Of a DNA stretch of 64,000 bases, positions 1 to 9,483 are shown one piece after another (within the stretch, counting starts at the first letter, position 1; the number at the start of each line of letters is the position of its first letter). Made by a program: the position numbers and the translations under genes. The notes under the pieces are model-generated. The model searched no databases, was not told the origin of the DNA, and worked only from the letters and a program-made list of their open reading frames with translations. Origin of the DNA: Streptosporangium lutulentum (GTDB taxonomy: Bacteria > Actinomycetota > Actinomycetes > Streptosporangiales > Streptosporangiaceae); assembly GCF_030811455.1 (NCBI RefSeq), contig NZ_JAUSQU010000001.1, forward strand, positions 2,852,001 through 2,916,000, read 5' to 3'.

Positions 1-872
1 TTGGTGGCGATGATGTCCCAGCGGACCGGTCGGGTCATCGCCGGCGCCAGGTTCGCATACCGGGCCAGGTCTCCGTAGTCGGCCTGGTGAAGCTTGACGC
101 GGTTGATCTGTTTGATGCGCGGCAGCAAGTCCACGTTGAGGAGCCGCGTCACCCCGAAACCAGGCTCCGACTCCCCGTGCGAGTCGACGTAGTTGCCTTC
201 GACCTTCATGGTGGTGCCGTGCCGGATGGCACCCTCCACCATCGCGGCCACCTCGGAGGCCGACGCCTTGAGCGTCTGCGAGTGCACCACCACCGAGCCG
301 CGCTCCACGTGCCAGTACACCAAGATTCCGCGACCTCCATACCGCGAGTGCCACTCGGTGAACAAGTTCTGATCCCACGCCCGGAAATGCGTGGAGTCGG
401 AGGCGACCGCCGTACGCTCCCGCTCGACCAGCAGCGCCGCCAGCAGGGTGACGGTCGCGTCAGTCCGGCACTGCTTGAGCAGCTCCTCACGAACCCGGTC
501 CGACTGCCGTTCGGCGTGCGCGACGTTGACCGCCAGCCAGTCGATCAGCTTGTCGGCGTCGGCGACCGAGCACTCCCGAAAACCGAGATGATCGCGGATC
601 TCTCGGCGGTGTCGCTCGATCGTCCGGCCCGACCACTCATACAGGCCCACACTGCCAGGCGACGTCTTGGTCTGGCGCGCGACGTAGTCGACCACCTCGT
701 CGGGGAAGTCGCTCCGGCCACGAGGGAAACGCCCGTGCTGGGTGTAGTACTTCAGCAGTAACGCGAACGGCAGCCGGGTGTTCTCGTGCTTGGCGTTGAC
801 CAGGTCGGCCTCGTCGCTGAGCACCGTCCAGTGGTCGACCAGTTCATCCATGCCTAACGGCGGACGCTCCAT
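1..872 (-). pseudogene. tnpA: Tn3-family transposase, internally deleted, runs off left edge
   Basis: The open frame starts at an ATG at 872 (MERPPLGMDEL...) and is still open at base 1. Codons 1 to about 140 match the N-terminal DUF4158 region of Tn3-family transposases (ECSVADADKL, VAHAERQSDR). The frame then passes directly into the catalytic part (STHFRAWDQNLF, ERGSVVVHSQTLKA, VEGNYVDSHG, LLPRIKQINRVKL). Family members are near 1000 residues with some 550-600 residues between these parts, so the middle has been removed without breaking the frame. This belongs to a different branch from the transposase at 6133-10541. The product should not be an active transposase; family identity is secure, the deletion size is an estimate from memory. 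Confidence 0.85.
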
Positions 873-926
873 ATCTTTGGATACGCCCGAAGCGGCAGGG
901 CATTACAGCAGGTCAGTTAAGGGGCC

Positions 927-969
927 GCCCGTATTTGGCGGTTGGCGACACGTCCGTTAACGGCACCCC
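927..969. repeat. Probable terminal inverted repeat of the left-edge Tn3 transposon
   Basis: Read on the minus strand this begins with GGGGTGCCGTTAACGG and lies just upstream of the transposase start at 872, where a Tn3 end is expected. Tn3-family ends typically begin with GGGG. A degenerate relative (core TTGGCGG.TGG.GACACGT) is found at 33509-33543. The partner end lies outside the window, so the exact boundary is inferred. Confidence 0.6.
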
Positions 970-1077
970 GATAAGCTCGCCGCCGGGTGAGATCGTCGCC
1001 GAACCGCTGAAAGTTCGGCGACAACCTCCCCGGCCGGGACACTCCGGATGATCGACGGGGCCCAACACGCTCGACGG

Positions 1078-1107
1078 GGCCTCGACGGGCTCGGCACCGT
1101 CGAGGCC
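1078..1107. terminator. Hairpin downstream of the lyase gene
   Basis: GGCCTCGACGG and CCGTCGAGGCC form a perfect 11-bp stem around an 8-nt loop, about 105 bases past the stop of the lyase gene. There is no T tract, as is common in high-GC actinomycetes. The 970-1212 interval holds no recognisable gene. Confidence 0.45.
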
Positions 1108-1212
1108 TGTTCGACCTCGACGGGTTCGCGGCTCCGGCCGGGACCGGTGGATGAGGACCCTCGTCGATCGTGCGTCGCGACGGCCGAGGGCGGTTCGGGG
1201 TGATCGAGGAGA

Positions 1213-3507
1213 TCAGCGGACGTAGACGTTCGGCCTGGGCGGGGCCGCCATGCCGGAGCCGATGTGGAAGCTCGGGTGCGGCGGCTGGTTGTAGGCGGTG
1301 TTCTGCCAGGCGATCGCGGTGCGGTACTGGACGTCGTGCATGAGGGTGAAGATCCGCTGAGTGGTGACCGCGGTGGTGGTGTGAATGCGAAGGGCGGTGT
1401 TGTCGGAGGTCGCCCAGACCACCTCCTCCCGCCAGTCGCCGAGCAGGTCGCCCGACAGCGCCGGGGTGGACTTGGTGCCGTTGTTGGAGTGCACCCCGCC
1501 GGCGGTCAGCAGGCGGCTGTCGCCGCTCGTGCCGTACTTGTCGATGTGCGTGCCGTCGAGCAGCTCGCGCACGGGGTCGGCGTCCCACCAGGCCAGGAAG
1601 TTCATCGAGGAGGGTTTGCGGCCCACGTTCTGGCCCTGGGTGTTGAGGATCCCGGCCCCGCCCGCGGCCGACCACGACTCGGCTCCGGGGCTGCCGGACC
1701 AGATGTCGGCCGACACTCCCCTGCCGTTGTCGCCGCCGGCGGCGGTCTGCCACAGGATCTGCCCGGTGCGCGCGTCGGCCATCCACGAGCTGGGCTTGGA
1801 GGCGTCCTCGTCGACCTTGAACACCTCAAGGCCCGTCCTGGACGGGTCGAGGTCACCGACGTGCATCGCGTCGCCGTGACCGAGACCGGTGTTCCACAGG
1901 CCCCGGCCGTTGTCGTCCAGGGCCATGGCCCCGTAGACGATCTCGTCCCTGCCGTCGCGGTCGACGTCGGCGACCGAGAGCTGATGGTTGCCCTGTCCCG
2001 CGTACGCGGAGTTCCCCGAGGCGGCGGAGTCGAACTTCCATCGCTGGGTCAGGGCTCCGTCGCGGAAGTCCCAGGCCGCGACGACGGTCCGGGTGTAGTA
2101 GCCGCGAGCCATGATCAGGCTGGGCCGCCGGCCGTCCAGGTAGGCGGTCCCGGCCAGGAACCGGTCGACGCGGTTGCCGTAGGAGTCGCCCCAGGAGGAG
2201 ACCGTGCCGCGGGGCGGGTCGTAGTTCACGGTGGACAGCGCGGCGCCGTTCTGGCCGCTGAACACGGTCAGGTACTCCGGGCCCGCCAGGACGTAGCCGC
2301 TGGAGTTGCGGTGGTCGGCCGAGGAGTTGCCGATCACCCTTCCTGCTCCGTCGACCATGCCGTCGGCGGTCTTCATCGCGATCTCGGATCTGCCGTCGCC
2401 GTCGTAGTCGTAGACCTGGAACTGCGTGTAGTGCGCACCGGCGCGGATGTTGCGCCCGAGGTCGATGCGCCACATCCGGCCGCCGCCCAGCCGGTAGGCG
2501 TCGACGTAGACGTTGCCGGTGTAGCCCGACTGGGAGTTGTCCTTGGCGTTGGAGGGGTCCCATTTGAGCACCATCTCGTAGCGGCCGTCACCGTCGAGGT
2601 CGCCCACGCTCACGTCGTTGGCGGCGTAGGTGTAGGCGACGCCGTCCGGGCTGGTCCCGCCCGCCGGGGGCTGGATCGGCACGTCGAGGTAGGCGCCGCC
2701 GGTGAAGCGCAGGGAGGACTCGGAGGCGGCCTGCTCGGCGCCGCCGATCACCGGGCGCACGGTGTACGAGGCGTCCGCCGCGGCGCCGCCGTCGAAGTGG
2801 TTGGTGGAGCCGGTGATGGGCGAGGCGTTCACCTTGGTCGCGCCGCGGTACAGGTTGAACGCCACCTCCGCGGGGTCGGTGCCCAGCAGCCGCCAGGCGA
2901 CGAAGTTGCCGCTGCCGGACCGGGCGCTGATCAGCCCCCGGTCGAGGTCCTCCACCTGCCGCGAGTCACCGGCCGGGGTCGGCGGCACCGTCGGGGGCAC
3001 CGTGGGGGGCGCTGTCGGCGGCACCGTGGGAGGCACGGTGGGAGGCACCGTCGGGGTCACGGTGGGGGTCGGGCCGGTCGAGCCGGTGCAGGCCACGGCG
3101 TTGAGGGTGAACGCCGCCGGGACGGGATTGGCGGTGTTGTTCCACGAGGCGTTGAAGCCGAACGAGACGGTGGCGTCGGTGGCCAGCGCGGCGTTGTACC
3201 CGGCGTCCGCGGCCGTCACCTGGGTGCCGCTCTGGGTGACCGTGGAGTTCCAGGCCTGGGTCACCTGCTGACCGGCGGTGAAGCCCCAGCCCAGCCTCCA
3301 GCCGTTGATCGGGTCGCCGAGATTGGTCACCGTCACGGTGCCGGTGAACCCTCCCGACCACTGGGTGGAGACGGAGTAGGCGACGCGGCAGCCGGCCGCG
3401 GCGGCCTGCGCGACGACGACCGAGGTCGCGGTCGCCGCGAGAGCGACCACGGCCGCCGAGCAGATCACGCGTAAGCGGCGAAGGGGCGATCGTGAGGGTC
3501 CGGACAT
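1213..3507 (-). CDS. Secreted rhamnogalacturonan lyase (PL11-type) with N-terminal CBM2
   Basis: Cleaves the rhamnogalacturonan-I backbone of pectin outside the cell. I place the start at the ATG at 3507 because GGGAAG sits five bases before it; an upstream in-frame start at 3543 adds 12 residues and lacks such a site. Order of parts: basic N-terminus and hydrophobic signal segment ending near AQAAAA; a family-2 carbohydrate-binding module of about 100 residues with a Cys near each end and conserved Trp (WSGGF, NGWRLGW, SWNN); a Pro/Thr linker of PTVP-type repeats; then the lyase domain starting near RQVEDLDRGLIS, with calcium-type acidic repeats (DLDGDGRYE, DYDGDGRSE, DVDRDGRDE) of the YesW/YesX fold. 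At 764 residues the length suits CBM2 plus PL11. Exo- versus endo-action cannot be told. A palindrome at 3576-3587 suggests LacI-family sugar control. Confidence 0.9.
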   Translation of the reverse strand: MSGPSRSPLRRLRVICSAAVVALAATATSVVVAQAAAAGCRVAYSVSTQWSGGFTGTVTVTNLGDPINGWRLGWGFTAGQQVTQAWNSTVTQSGTQVTAADAGYNAALATDATVSFGFNASWNNTANPVPAAFTLNAVACTGSTGPTPTVTPTVPPTVPPTVPPTAPPTVPPTVPPTPAGDSRQVEDLDRGLISARSGSGNFVAWRLLGTDPAEVAFNLYRGATKVNASPITGSTNHFDGGAAADASYTVRPVIGGAEQAASESSLRFTGGAYLDVPIQPPAGGTSPDGVAYTYAANDVSVGDLDGDGRYEMVLKWDPSNAKDNSQSGYTGNVYVDAYRLGGGRMWRIDLGRNIRAGAHYTQFQVYDYDGDGRSEIAMKTADGMVDGAGRVIGNSSADHRNSSGYVLAGPEYLTVFSGQNGAALSTVNYDPPRGTVSSWGDSYGNRVDRFLAGTAYLDGRRPSLIMARGYYTRTVVAAWDFRDGALTQRWKFDSAASGNSAYAGQGNHQLSVADVDRDGRDEIVYGAMALDDNGRGLWNTGLGHGDAMHVGDLDPSRTGLEVFKVDEDASKPSSWMADARTGQILWQTAAGGDNGRGVSADIWSGSPGAESWSAAGGAGILNTQGQNVGRKPSSMNFLAWWDADPVRELLDGTHIDKYGTSGDSRLLTAGGVHSNNGTKSTPALSGDLLGDWREEVVWATSDNTALRIHTTTAVTTQRIFTLMHDVQYRTAIAWQNTAYNQPPHPSFHIGSGMAAPPRPNVYVR

Positions 3508-3575
3508 GCTCTTCCCTACGGTGAGCGAATCGACGCGCTTCACCGGTCACGGTACGGAAAGGACCACGACATTGG

Positions 3576-3587
3576 GAAAGCGCTTTC
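3576..3587. promoter_or_regulatory. Candidate LacI-family operator upstream of the lyase
   Basis: GAAAGCGCTTTC is a perfect 12-bp palindrome about 70 bases upstream of the lyase start. Its central GCGC and A/T arms resemble operators of LacI-family sugar regulators in actinomycetes. No regulator gene is adjacent, so the regulator would act in trans. Confidence 0.55.
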
Positions 3588-3947
3588 ACAACCCTCATCA
3601 CATATCGGCAATCCGGCCCTGACGCCATCGCGAGAAGGTCGCCCCGCTCCTCCCGGGAGGGATCGGCGCCCACCGCACCCCTCGTGGGCTGCGACGACCC
3701 GGCGCGCGCTCCCTTCCACGAGCGCGGCCGCAGGTGAAACTTTCAGCTCGGCCGCCACCTCGGAAAAGGAAAGTGGGTGACACCCTTCGCGCGGCCCGCG
3801 GGAGCACCACGGCGACCGCCGCGGGAACGGTTGCGTCGCCGGCCGCGAAACCATCGGGAAACCACCGGGAAACCGGTGATCTTTATCTTTTTGCCCGAGG
3901 TCGAAGGACTGCTCGGCGCTATTCCGTTCATCTACAGGAGGTTTTCC

Positions 3948-4367
3948 ATGTCAGGTATCCGCAACCGGGGGCTCACCGTTCTCGCCGGGGCGCTTCTGGC
4001 ACTCCCGGTGCTGGCCGTGACGGCGCCGGCGGCGTCGGCCGACACCAACTGCGGCAGCTTCCCCGGCAACAGCATCGCGAATCACGACGTCATCTCGCGG
4101 ACGGTCACGCACGGCGGGCGGACGGTGCGGGTCGCGCTGGTCAACCAGCGGTTGAGCGATCACTCCTTCGCCGCCGTCCGCAGCGGCTACCGCTCCGGCG
4201 ACCAGACGTGGGTCGACCGGTCCTCCGACGGGGGCGCCAACTGGACGCAGTGCGGTCCTTTCAACAACATTTTCTCCAACGACCTGCTGCACAAGGGGTA
4301 TCACATGCGCGCGTGCGTCCGGTTCAACGGAGCGAGCTTCTGCACGGGCTGGAAGAGCGACAGCTGA
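3948..4367 (+). CDS. Small secreted protein of unknown function
   Basis: The start is fixed by AGGAGG eight bases before the ATG at 3948. The 139-residue product has a clear Sec signal peptide (MSGIRNRGLTVLAG... ending at ASA-DT) and a short mature domain of about 110 residues with five Cys, among them CGSFPG near the mature N-terminus and RACVRF...FCTGW at the C-terminus, likely disulfide-bonded. It resembles small secreted proteins of streptomycetes of the DUF2690 / protease-inhibitor-like kind, but I cannot assign a function. It is divergent from the lyase gene with over 400 bases between them and appears to be a single-gene unit. Confidence 0.75.
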   Translation: MSGIRNRGLTVLAGALLALPVLAVTAPAASADTNCGSFPGNSIANHDVISRTVTHGGRTVRVALVNQRLSDHSFAAVRSGYRSGDQTWVDRSSDGGANWTQCGPFNNIFSNDLLHKGYHMRACVRFNGASFCTGWKSDS

Positions 4368-4495
4368 GCGGCCGGTACGACGCGGCGGTGGTGGCCCGTC
4401 GCTGACCGGGCCGACCTCGGGGCGCCTTGACCGGCTCCCCCCGAGGTTCATCGGCGGAGCCGCGCACCGGCGGCTCCGCCGATGCCGATCGAAGG

Positions 4496-4972
4496 TCACC
4501 TTTGGTTCGCGCCCGCTCGCCGCTCATGGCGCGAGCGTGCGAGGCGATAGGCCTCATGAAGCAGCTCACGGGTCGTCTCCTCGGTCCGCGGGCCCGGGTT
4601 CACCACCGCCAGCCAGCCGACGGCGCCGTAGACGGGGTGCGCGATCACGGTGTCGGCGGCGCCGGGGTCGACCTCGACGGTGGCCGGTTCGCGTGGCGCG
4701 TGACCGGCCCACCGGATGAACGCCTCCTTCCCGGCGGAGATGTTCACGCGGAAGGTGTCCGGCCGGTCCAGGCGCGACGCCTCGTCTCCGGGGTAGTTCT
4801 TGGTCACGATCGTCGCGAAGGGCTGGGTCGCCGCCGGGACGACGCCGTCAGGTGAGTAGTAGAAGAAGGTGTCGCCCCAGCTGACCTCCGGCGAGCCGTC
4901 GCCGGGTTCCGAGCGGAAGGTCAGGACGCCGTCGAGGCCGTCTGTGAAGCCGATGATCTCGTCTATGGTCAT
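4496..4972 (-). CDS. DUF6194 family protein
   Basis: A 158-residue cytosolic protein starting with MTIDEIIGFTDGLDGV. The motifs FFYYSPDG, PFATIVTKNYPGD, FRVNISAGKEAF and HPVYGAVGWLAVVNPG are those I associate with the DUF6194 family. Function unknown. It is divergent from the MerR-type regulator at 5060 with an 87-base gap between start codons, so that regulator probably controls this gene; I recall the same pairing in other actinomycetes. Alternative functions cannot be excluded. Confidence 0.75.
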   Translation of the reverse strand: MTIDEIIGFTDGLDGVLTFRSEPGDGSPEVSWGDTFFYYSPDGVVPAATQPFATIVTKNYPGDEASRLDRPDTFRVNISAGKEAFIRWAGHAPREPATVEVDPGAADTVIAHPVYGAVGWLAVVNPGPRTEETTRELLHEAYRLARSRHERRAGANQR

Positions 4973-5059
4973 GTGCTCCAGCGTTGCATTAAGGTGCTTG
5001 TGGAGACTTTGAGGCTGAGACTGAGGGGTTTCGGGGTGTCAGGTCTCAAATCACGGGAC

Positions 5060-5767
5060 ATGCGTACTGTCGATGTCGCGCGGCGCGCCGGGTGCTCCGT
5101 TCAACAGGTGCGCAACCTTGAGCGTGACGGTGTGCTGCCGTCGGCGACGCGCACGGCCACGGGCTACCGGATCTACGGGGAGATACATCTGCGGTCCGCG
5201 CTGGCCTACCGTGCCCTCGCGGCGGGCGTGGGCCCGGTCGAGGCCAAGAAGATCGTCCGGGCCGTCCACCGGTTCCCCCTCGCGCGGGTGCTTGCCCTTC
5301 TCGACGCGGCGCACGCCCGGCTCGACGCGGAGCGCACGGAACTGAGGAAGGCCGAGGAGGCCGCCCGGGCCATCTCCGGGGAGCCGATCGAAGACGTGCG
5401 CGCGTCGGACGCGATGAGCGTCTCCGAACTCGCCGCCGCCCTCGGCGTGCGCCCTTCGACGTTGCGGCACTGGGACGCCGAGGGGCTCGTCGTCCCTGAC
5501 CGCGACCCCGCGCGGGGAACGCGACGGTACGCACCGGCCCAGGTGCGGGACGCGCGGATCGTTCACCAGTTGCGCAGGGCCGGGTACCGCATCGCCCCCC
5601 TGCGGGCCCTCATGCCGGAGTTGCGGCGCGCCCGCCGGCTGGAGGACGTCGTCTCCGCGCTGGCCGCCAGGGACGCCGGCATCACGGCTCGCTCCCAAGC
5701 GCTCCTCGACGGTTCCGCCGCGCTCAGCGCTGTGCTCTCGCTGGCCGGCGCGGACCTCGGCCGATGA
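5060..5767 (+). CDS. MerR-family regulator with two HTH domains (TioE-like)
   Basis: The ATG at 5060 begins MRTVDVARRAGCSVQQVRNLERDGVL, the first winged-helix domain of a MerR regulator; the frame is open further upstream but the upstream residues do not match the family. A second MerR-type HTH follows at about residues 120-190 (MSVSELAAALGVRPSTLRHWDAEGLV). Such duplicated-HTH proteins are annotated in streptomycetes as TioE-family regulators. No metal-binding Cys cluster is visible, so this is not a classical metal sensor. At 235 residues it is full length. The divergent DUF6194 gene is the likely target. Confidence 0.85.
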   Translation: MRTVDVARRAGCSVQQVRNLERDGVLPSATRTATGYRIYGEIHLRSALAYRALAAGVGPVEAKKIVRAVHRFPLARVLALLDAAHARLDAERTELRKAEEAARAISGEPIEDVRASDAMSVSELAAALGVRPSTLRHWDAEGLVVPDRDPARGTRRYAPAQVRDARIVHQLRRAGYRIAPLRALMPELRRARRLEDVVSALAARDAGITARSQALLDGSAALSAVLSLAGADLGR

Positions 5768-5965
5768 GGTGTGCGCACCGCCCGGGGCGGTGCGCGGTCG
5801 TGGACCGATCCGGGCGGGTCTCCCGGCGGACGTCGAGCCGGCGCGGGTCGTGGGCCCGCTCCGCTCGGCTCAGTCGTTCGTGCCTGACCTGAAATTCTGC
5901 CGTTGCCTGCGGACATGTAGGGACTGAAAGCCCGCAGCGTTCGGAAGGTCTGACAAGGATGACGC

Positions 5966-6038
5966 GTGAGTGAACACGACGACCGGTCCCGGTTCGAGAC
6001 GGCGTACCGGCGAACTTATGAGCAACTCCTCGGATACG
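5966..6038 (+). pseudogene. 5' fragment of an ECF sigma factor gene
   Basis: GTG at 5966 begins MSEHDDRSRFETAYRRTYEQLLGY, matching the first 24 residues of the sigma factor encoded at 12571-12020 with few changes. The gene is cut after 73 bases by the Tn3 element that begins at 6039, and its next part resumes at 18600-18605 (CVRRCSSPED-type sequence, here RRCSSPEDAAD). The five bases ATACG (6034-6038) recur at 18600-18604, and joining the pieces through one copy restores GGA TAC GCC GTG CGG. The upstream stretch 5888-5965 is also similar to the leader of the sigma gene at 12571. Confidence 0.9.
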
Positions 6039-6071
6039 GGTACGGCCGGAATACGACGGAAACACACCGCG
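6039..6071 (+). repeat. Left terminal inverted repeat of the Tn3 transposon
   Basis: Begins GGTACGGCCGGAATACG and matches the reverse complement of 13994-14026 at 30 of 33 positions. It directly abuts the ATACG that ends the sigma fragment at 6038. A related sequence stands at 33711-33736 beside another fragment of the same kind of transposase. Confidence 0.8.
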
Positions 6072-8272
6072 GCCTGACGGCTGATCGTTAGGGTGGGCGT
6101 CGTCATGTTGATGATGGTCTGGGAGGTTACTGGTGACCTCGATAGACCGAACCGCGTATCCACGCTTCGCGCGCGTGGTCTCGGCGCGAGAGCTGGTGGA
6201 GAACTTCACACCGACCGATACCGAGGTGAGCTGGGCGCGCGGCCACACCCAGGATGAGCATCATCTGTTGATGTTGGTGGTGTGGCTGAAGTCTTACCAG
6301 CGGCTGGGGTACTTCCCGAAGATCGCTGAGGTGCCGGCGGCCGTGTCCGAACATGTGCGCGGGGCGTTGGGGCTGGCCGATGAGGTGGAGCTGCGGCAGG
6401 CTGCGCCCATGACGGCCAGTCGCCATCGGGCTTTCGTTCGCAAGCGCATGGGTGTGTCATATGAGGCGGCCCGGGTCCGGCGGATCGCCGAGGAGGCCGT
6501 GCGCAAGGCCGTGCAGTCCAAGGACAACCCGGCCGACCTGATCAACGTGGCGCTGGAGGAACTGGTCCGCGCTCGATGTGAGTTACCCGGCTACACCACG
6601 TTGGACGCGATGACCGCGGCGATCCGCGCCGAGGTGAACACCGGGTTCTTCCAGGCGGTTGCGGGGCGGCTGGATGCGGCGGCGCGGGCGCGGCTGGCCC
6701 GTCTGCTGGTGGTGGATCCGGTCAGTCGGCGCAGCGAGTTCGACCGGTTGAAGGACGTGGCCCAGGCGGCGTCGCTGGGCAAGTTCAAGGAGCGGCTGGC
6801 GCTGCTGGGCGACATCGATGCGATCGGTGCGACCGGGACGTGGCTGAAGGCGGTGCCGCCGGGGAAGGTCGCGCATTTCGCTGGGGAGGCACGGGTCACC
6901 GACGCTGCGGACATGCGCAAGGTGGGCGAGGACAAGCGGTTCACGCTGCTGGTGAGCTTCGTCCACACGGTCGCTACCGGCGTCCGCGATGACGTGGTGA
7001 CCATGTTCTGCAAGCGCATGGCGGCCATTCACAAGAAGGGCCGTGATCACCTGGAGGCGCTGCGCGAAGCCCATCGGGCGGAGTCCGAGCGCCTGCTGGA
7101 GGTGTTCGGCGACGTTCTGTCCGTGGTGCGCGACGCCCTGGTCCCGGCAGGCAGTGGTGACCCGGCGGCCGGTGAAGCCTCACCGGCGCCGGTGGCGGCG
7201 CATGACGTCGCGGAGCGGGCCGGGCACCTGGTGCTGAAGACGTTGGAGCGGGCCGGTGGCGTGGAGGCGCTGGCTGGCGCACATGAGGCGATCTCGGCGC
7301 ACCATGGCAACAACTACCTGCCGCTGCTGGATCAGCACTATCGCTCCCACCGCGCGGCGCTGTTCACCTTGGTCGAGGCGATCGAGCTGGAGGCCACCAC
7401 GGCCGAGCGCAGCGTGCTGGAGGCGGTGGAGTTCCTGCGCGCGTTGCGTGGCGCCAAGGCCGCGTTCGTGCCCGAGCAGATGACGGTGGAGCGGCCCGAC
7501 CCTGCGGGTGATCCGGTCACAGCCACCTTGAAGATCAACGTCGATGCCTTCGCCTCCGGGCAGTGGCGCAAGGTCCTGCGGGACAAGAATCGGCCCGGGA
7601 TGCTGGTGCGCCGCCATCTGGAGGTGTGAGTGTTCTCCTACCTGGTGGCCGAGCTGCGCTCCGGCGACATCGCCGTGGCCGGGTCGGACTCCTTCGCCAA
7701 TCTGCACGATCAGCTCATGTCGTGGGAGGAGTGCCGGCCGCTGGTGCCGGCGTTCTGTGCTCAGGCGGGTATCCCGGTCGAGGCGAGCGCGTTGACCGCG
7801 CACTACCGCGACAAGCTGTCCGCCATAGCCGCAGTGGTTGACGTCGGGTACCCGGGCAACACCGATCTGGTGCTGGAGGGCGGCCGGCCGGTGCTGCGCC
7901 GCCGCAAGGGGGCCGACCGGCGGCCCCAGGCGCTGGAGCTGGAGGCCGCCATCCATGATCGGCTGCCGCAGCGTGCGCTGCTGGACATCCTCACCCGCAC
8001 CGCTTACCTGCTGGGCTGGTACCGCCATTTCGGGCCCGCCTCCGGCTCCGACCCGAAGATCCGTAACGCGATGGCCCGGTACGTGCTGACCGCGTTTGCC
8101 TACGGGACGCTGCTGGGCCCGGCCCAAGTCGCCGCGCACATGCGCGGCACGGTGAGCGTGCACGAGCTGTCGCTGGCGGGCAACAAGCACACCACCGCCA
8201 CCAAGATCGACCAAGCGTGTGCGGACGTCATCAACGCCTTGGGCCTTGGCCCCAAAATGTGGACACCAGCTG

Positions 8273-9163
8273 TCATGCGGCGAGCAGGACCCTATCGGAC
8301 CGCTGCTCGTAGGTGATCGGGCTGAGGTAGTTCAGGCTGGAGTGCCTCCTTCGGGTGTTGTAGCGAGTGATCCACTTGAAGACCTCCAGGCGAGCCTGGC
8401 GGGCCGAGGACCAGCGTTTGGCGCCCTGCAGCGTCTCGCGTTTGAGAGTGGCGTTGAACGCCTCGGCGGCAGCGTTGTCCGCGCTTGTCCCGACGGCGCC
8501 CATCGACTGGCGAACACCGAACTCCTTGCACACGGCGGCGAAGTCGGCGGAGGTGTATTGCGCCCCGTGATCGGAGTGAAAGACCGCCCCGGCCAGGTCA
8601 CCACCCCGCGTGGCGGCGGCTGCCCGCAGCGCGTCGGTCACCAGCTCGGTGCGCATGTGATCGGCGATCGACCAACCAGCCAGGCGACGTGAATGCAGGT
8701 CCAGCACCGTCGCGAGATACAAGAACTGTCCCTCACCGACGGGCAGATAGGTGATGTCGCCCACGTACCGCTGGTTCGGCGCGGCCGCGGTGAAGTCCCG
8801 CTTGATCAGGTCGGGCATCTTCTGATGGGAGGGCTCGGGCACCGTGGTGCGGACCCTCTTACGCAGATGCAGCCCGACGATGCCGAAGACCCGCATGATC
8901 CGCGCCACCCGCTTGTGATTGACCCGCCGGCCCGCATCGCGCAGCTCGGCAGTCACCCGCGGGCTGCCGTAGGTGCCATCGAAGTCGGCGTGGATCTGCC
9001 TGATCTCCGCCGCGAGCGCAGCGTCGGCCGCCGTCCGCACCGCCCTCGCCGGTGTGGCGGCCACCCACCGATAGAACCCCGACCGGGAGACCTCCAGCAC
9101 TCGGCACAGTCGCTTCACCCCGAAGGCGTCACGGTGATCGGCAACGAACTGGAAGCGACTCAC
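8273..9163 (-). CDS. IS3-family transposase OrfB, copy 1
   Basis: The catalytic rve-type integrase protein, 296 residues. The likely start is a GTG whose last two bases begin the orfA stop (GTGA overlap), giving VSRFQFVADHRDAFG; the frame is open further upstream in a different reading of orfA. DDE residues are visible in GDITYLPV, FHSDHGAQYTS and NAAAEAFNATLKRE. An HTH_21-type region (ALAAEIRQIHADFDGTYGSPRV) precedes the core. The final YNTRRRHSSLNYLSPITYE is characteristic of the family. No obvious A-rich slippery stretch was seen at the overlap, so coupled initiation is as likely as programmed frameshifting. Confidence 0.95.
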   Translation of the reverse strand: MSRFQFVADHRDAFGVKRLCRVLEVSRSGFYRWVAATPARAVRTAADAALAAEIRQIHADFDGTYGSPRVTAELRDAGRRVNHKRVARIMRVFGIVGLHLRKRVRTTVPEPSHQKMPDLIKRDFTAAAPNQRYVGDITYLPVGEGQFLYLATVLDLHSRRLAGWSIADHMRTELVTDALRAAAATRGGDLAGAVFHSDHGAQYTSADFAAVCKEFGVRQSMGAVGTSADNAAAEAFNATLKRETLQGAKRWSSARQARLEVFKWITRYNTRRRHSSLNYLSPITYEQRSDRVLLAA

Positions 9164-9483
9164 CAGTTCGTCTCCCCGGCGAAATACTTGGCCGCCCGCC
9201 GCAAAATCTCGCGCTCCAGCTCCAGTTCCCGGATCCGGGCCCGCAACTGCTTGTTCTCCTCTTCCAGCACGTTGCCGGAGGTTACCAATCCCGTCGGCGG
9301 CCTCTTCACCGAGCCCGTCTTCGGAGCAGTGCCGGCAGACCGCGCCTGGTGCACCCACAGGCGCAACGTCTCACGGTTGACGCCCAGGTCCTTGGCCACC
9401 GACGCGTACGTCCGCGACGGGTCCGACAGATACAACGCGACGGCGTCTGTCTTGAACTCAACTGAGTAGGCCTTCATGGCCAC
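9160..9483 (-). CDS. IS3-family transposase OrfA, copy 1
   Basis: The DNA-binding partner of OrfB, 107 residues from a GTG preceded by AAGGAG with a 6-base gap (V-A-MKAYSVEFK). An HTH_Tnp_1 domain covers about residues 3-50 (EFKTDAVALYLSD, SVAKDLGVNRETLRLWV). A leucine-zipper-like coil follows (LEEENKQLRARIRELELEREIL). It ends GETNW with the stop overlapping the orfB start. Confidence 0.93.
   Translation of the reverse strand: MAMKAYSVEFKTDAVALYLSDPSRTYASVAKDLGVNRETLRLWVHQARSAGTAPKTGSVKRPPTGLVTSGNVLEEENKQLRARIRELELEREILRRAAKYFAGETNW

Noticed and set aside
2965-3062. Short tandem repeats that might suggest a CRISPR or satellite
   Set aside because: They encode the Pro/Thr linker between CBM2 and the lyase domain; units are 9-12 bases without spacers.
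1264-3474. 736-codon open frame on the plus strand
   Set aside because: Antisense shadow of the rhamnogalacturonan lyase; composition follows the reverse of its codons and it shows no family motif.
7627-7629. Programmed recoding (selenocysteine) at TGA replacing Cys in tnpA
   Set aside because: No hairpin of the right kind was seen after the codon, and the gene is also cut by an IS; a nonsense mutation is simpler.
8693-9469. 258-codon frame opposite the IS3 orfA/orfB (repeated in each copy)
   Set aside because: Conserved only because the IS copies are identical; antisense to the real transposase genes.
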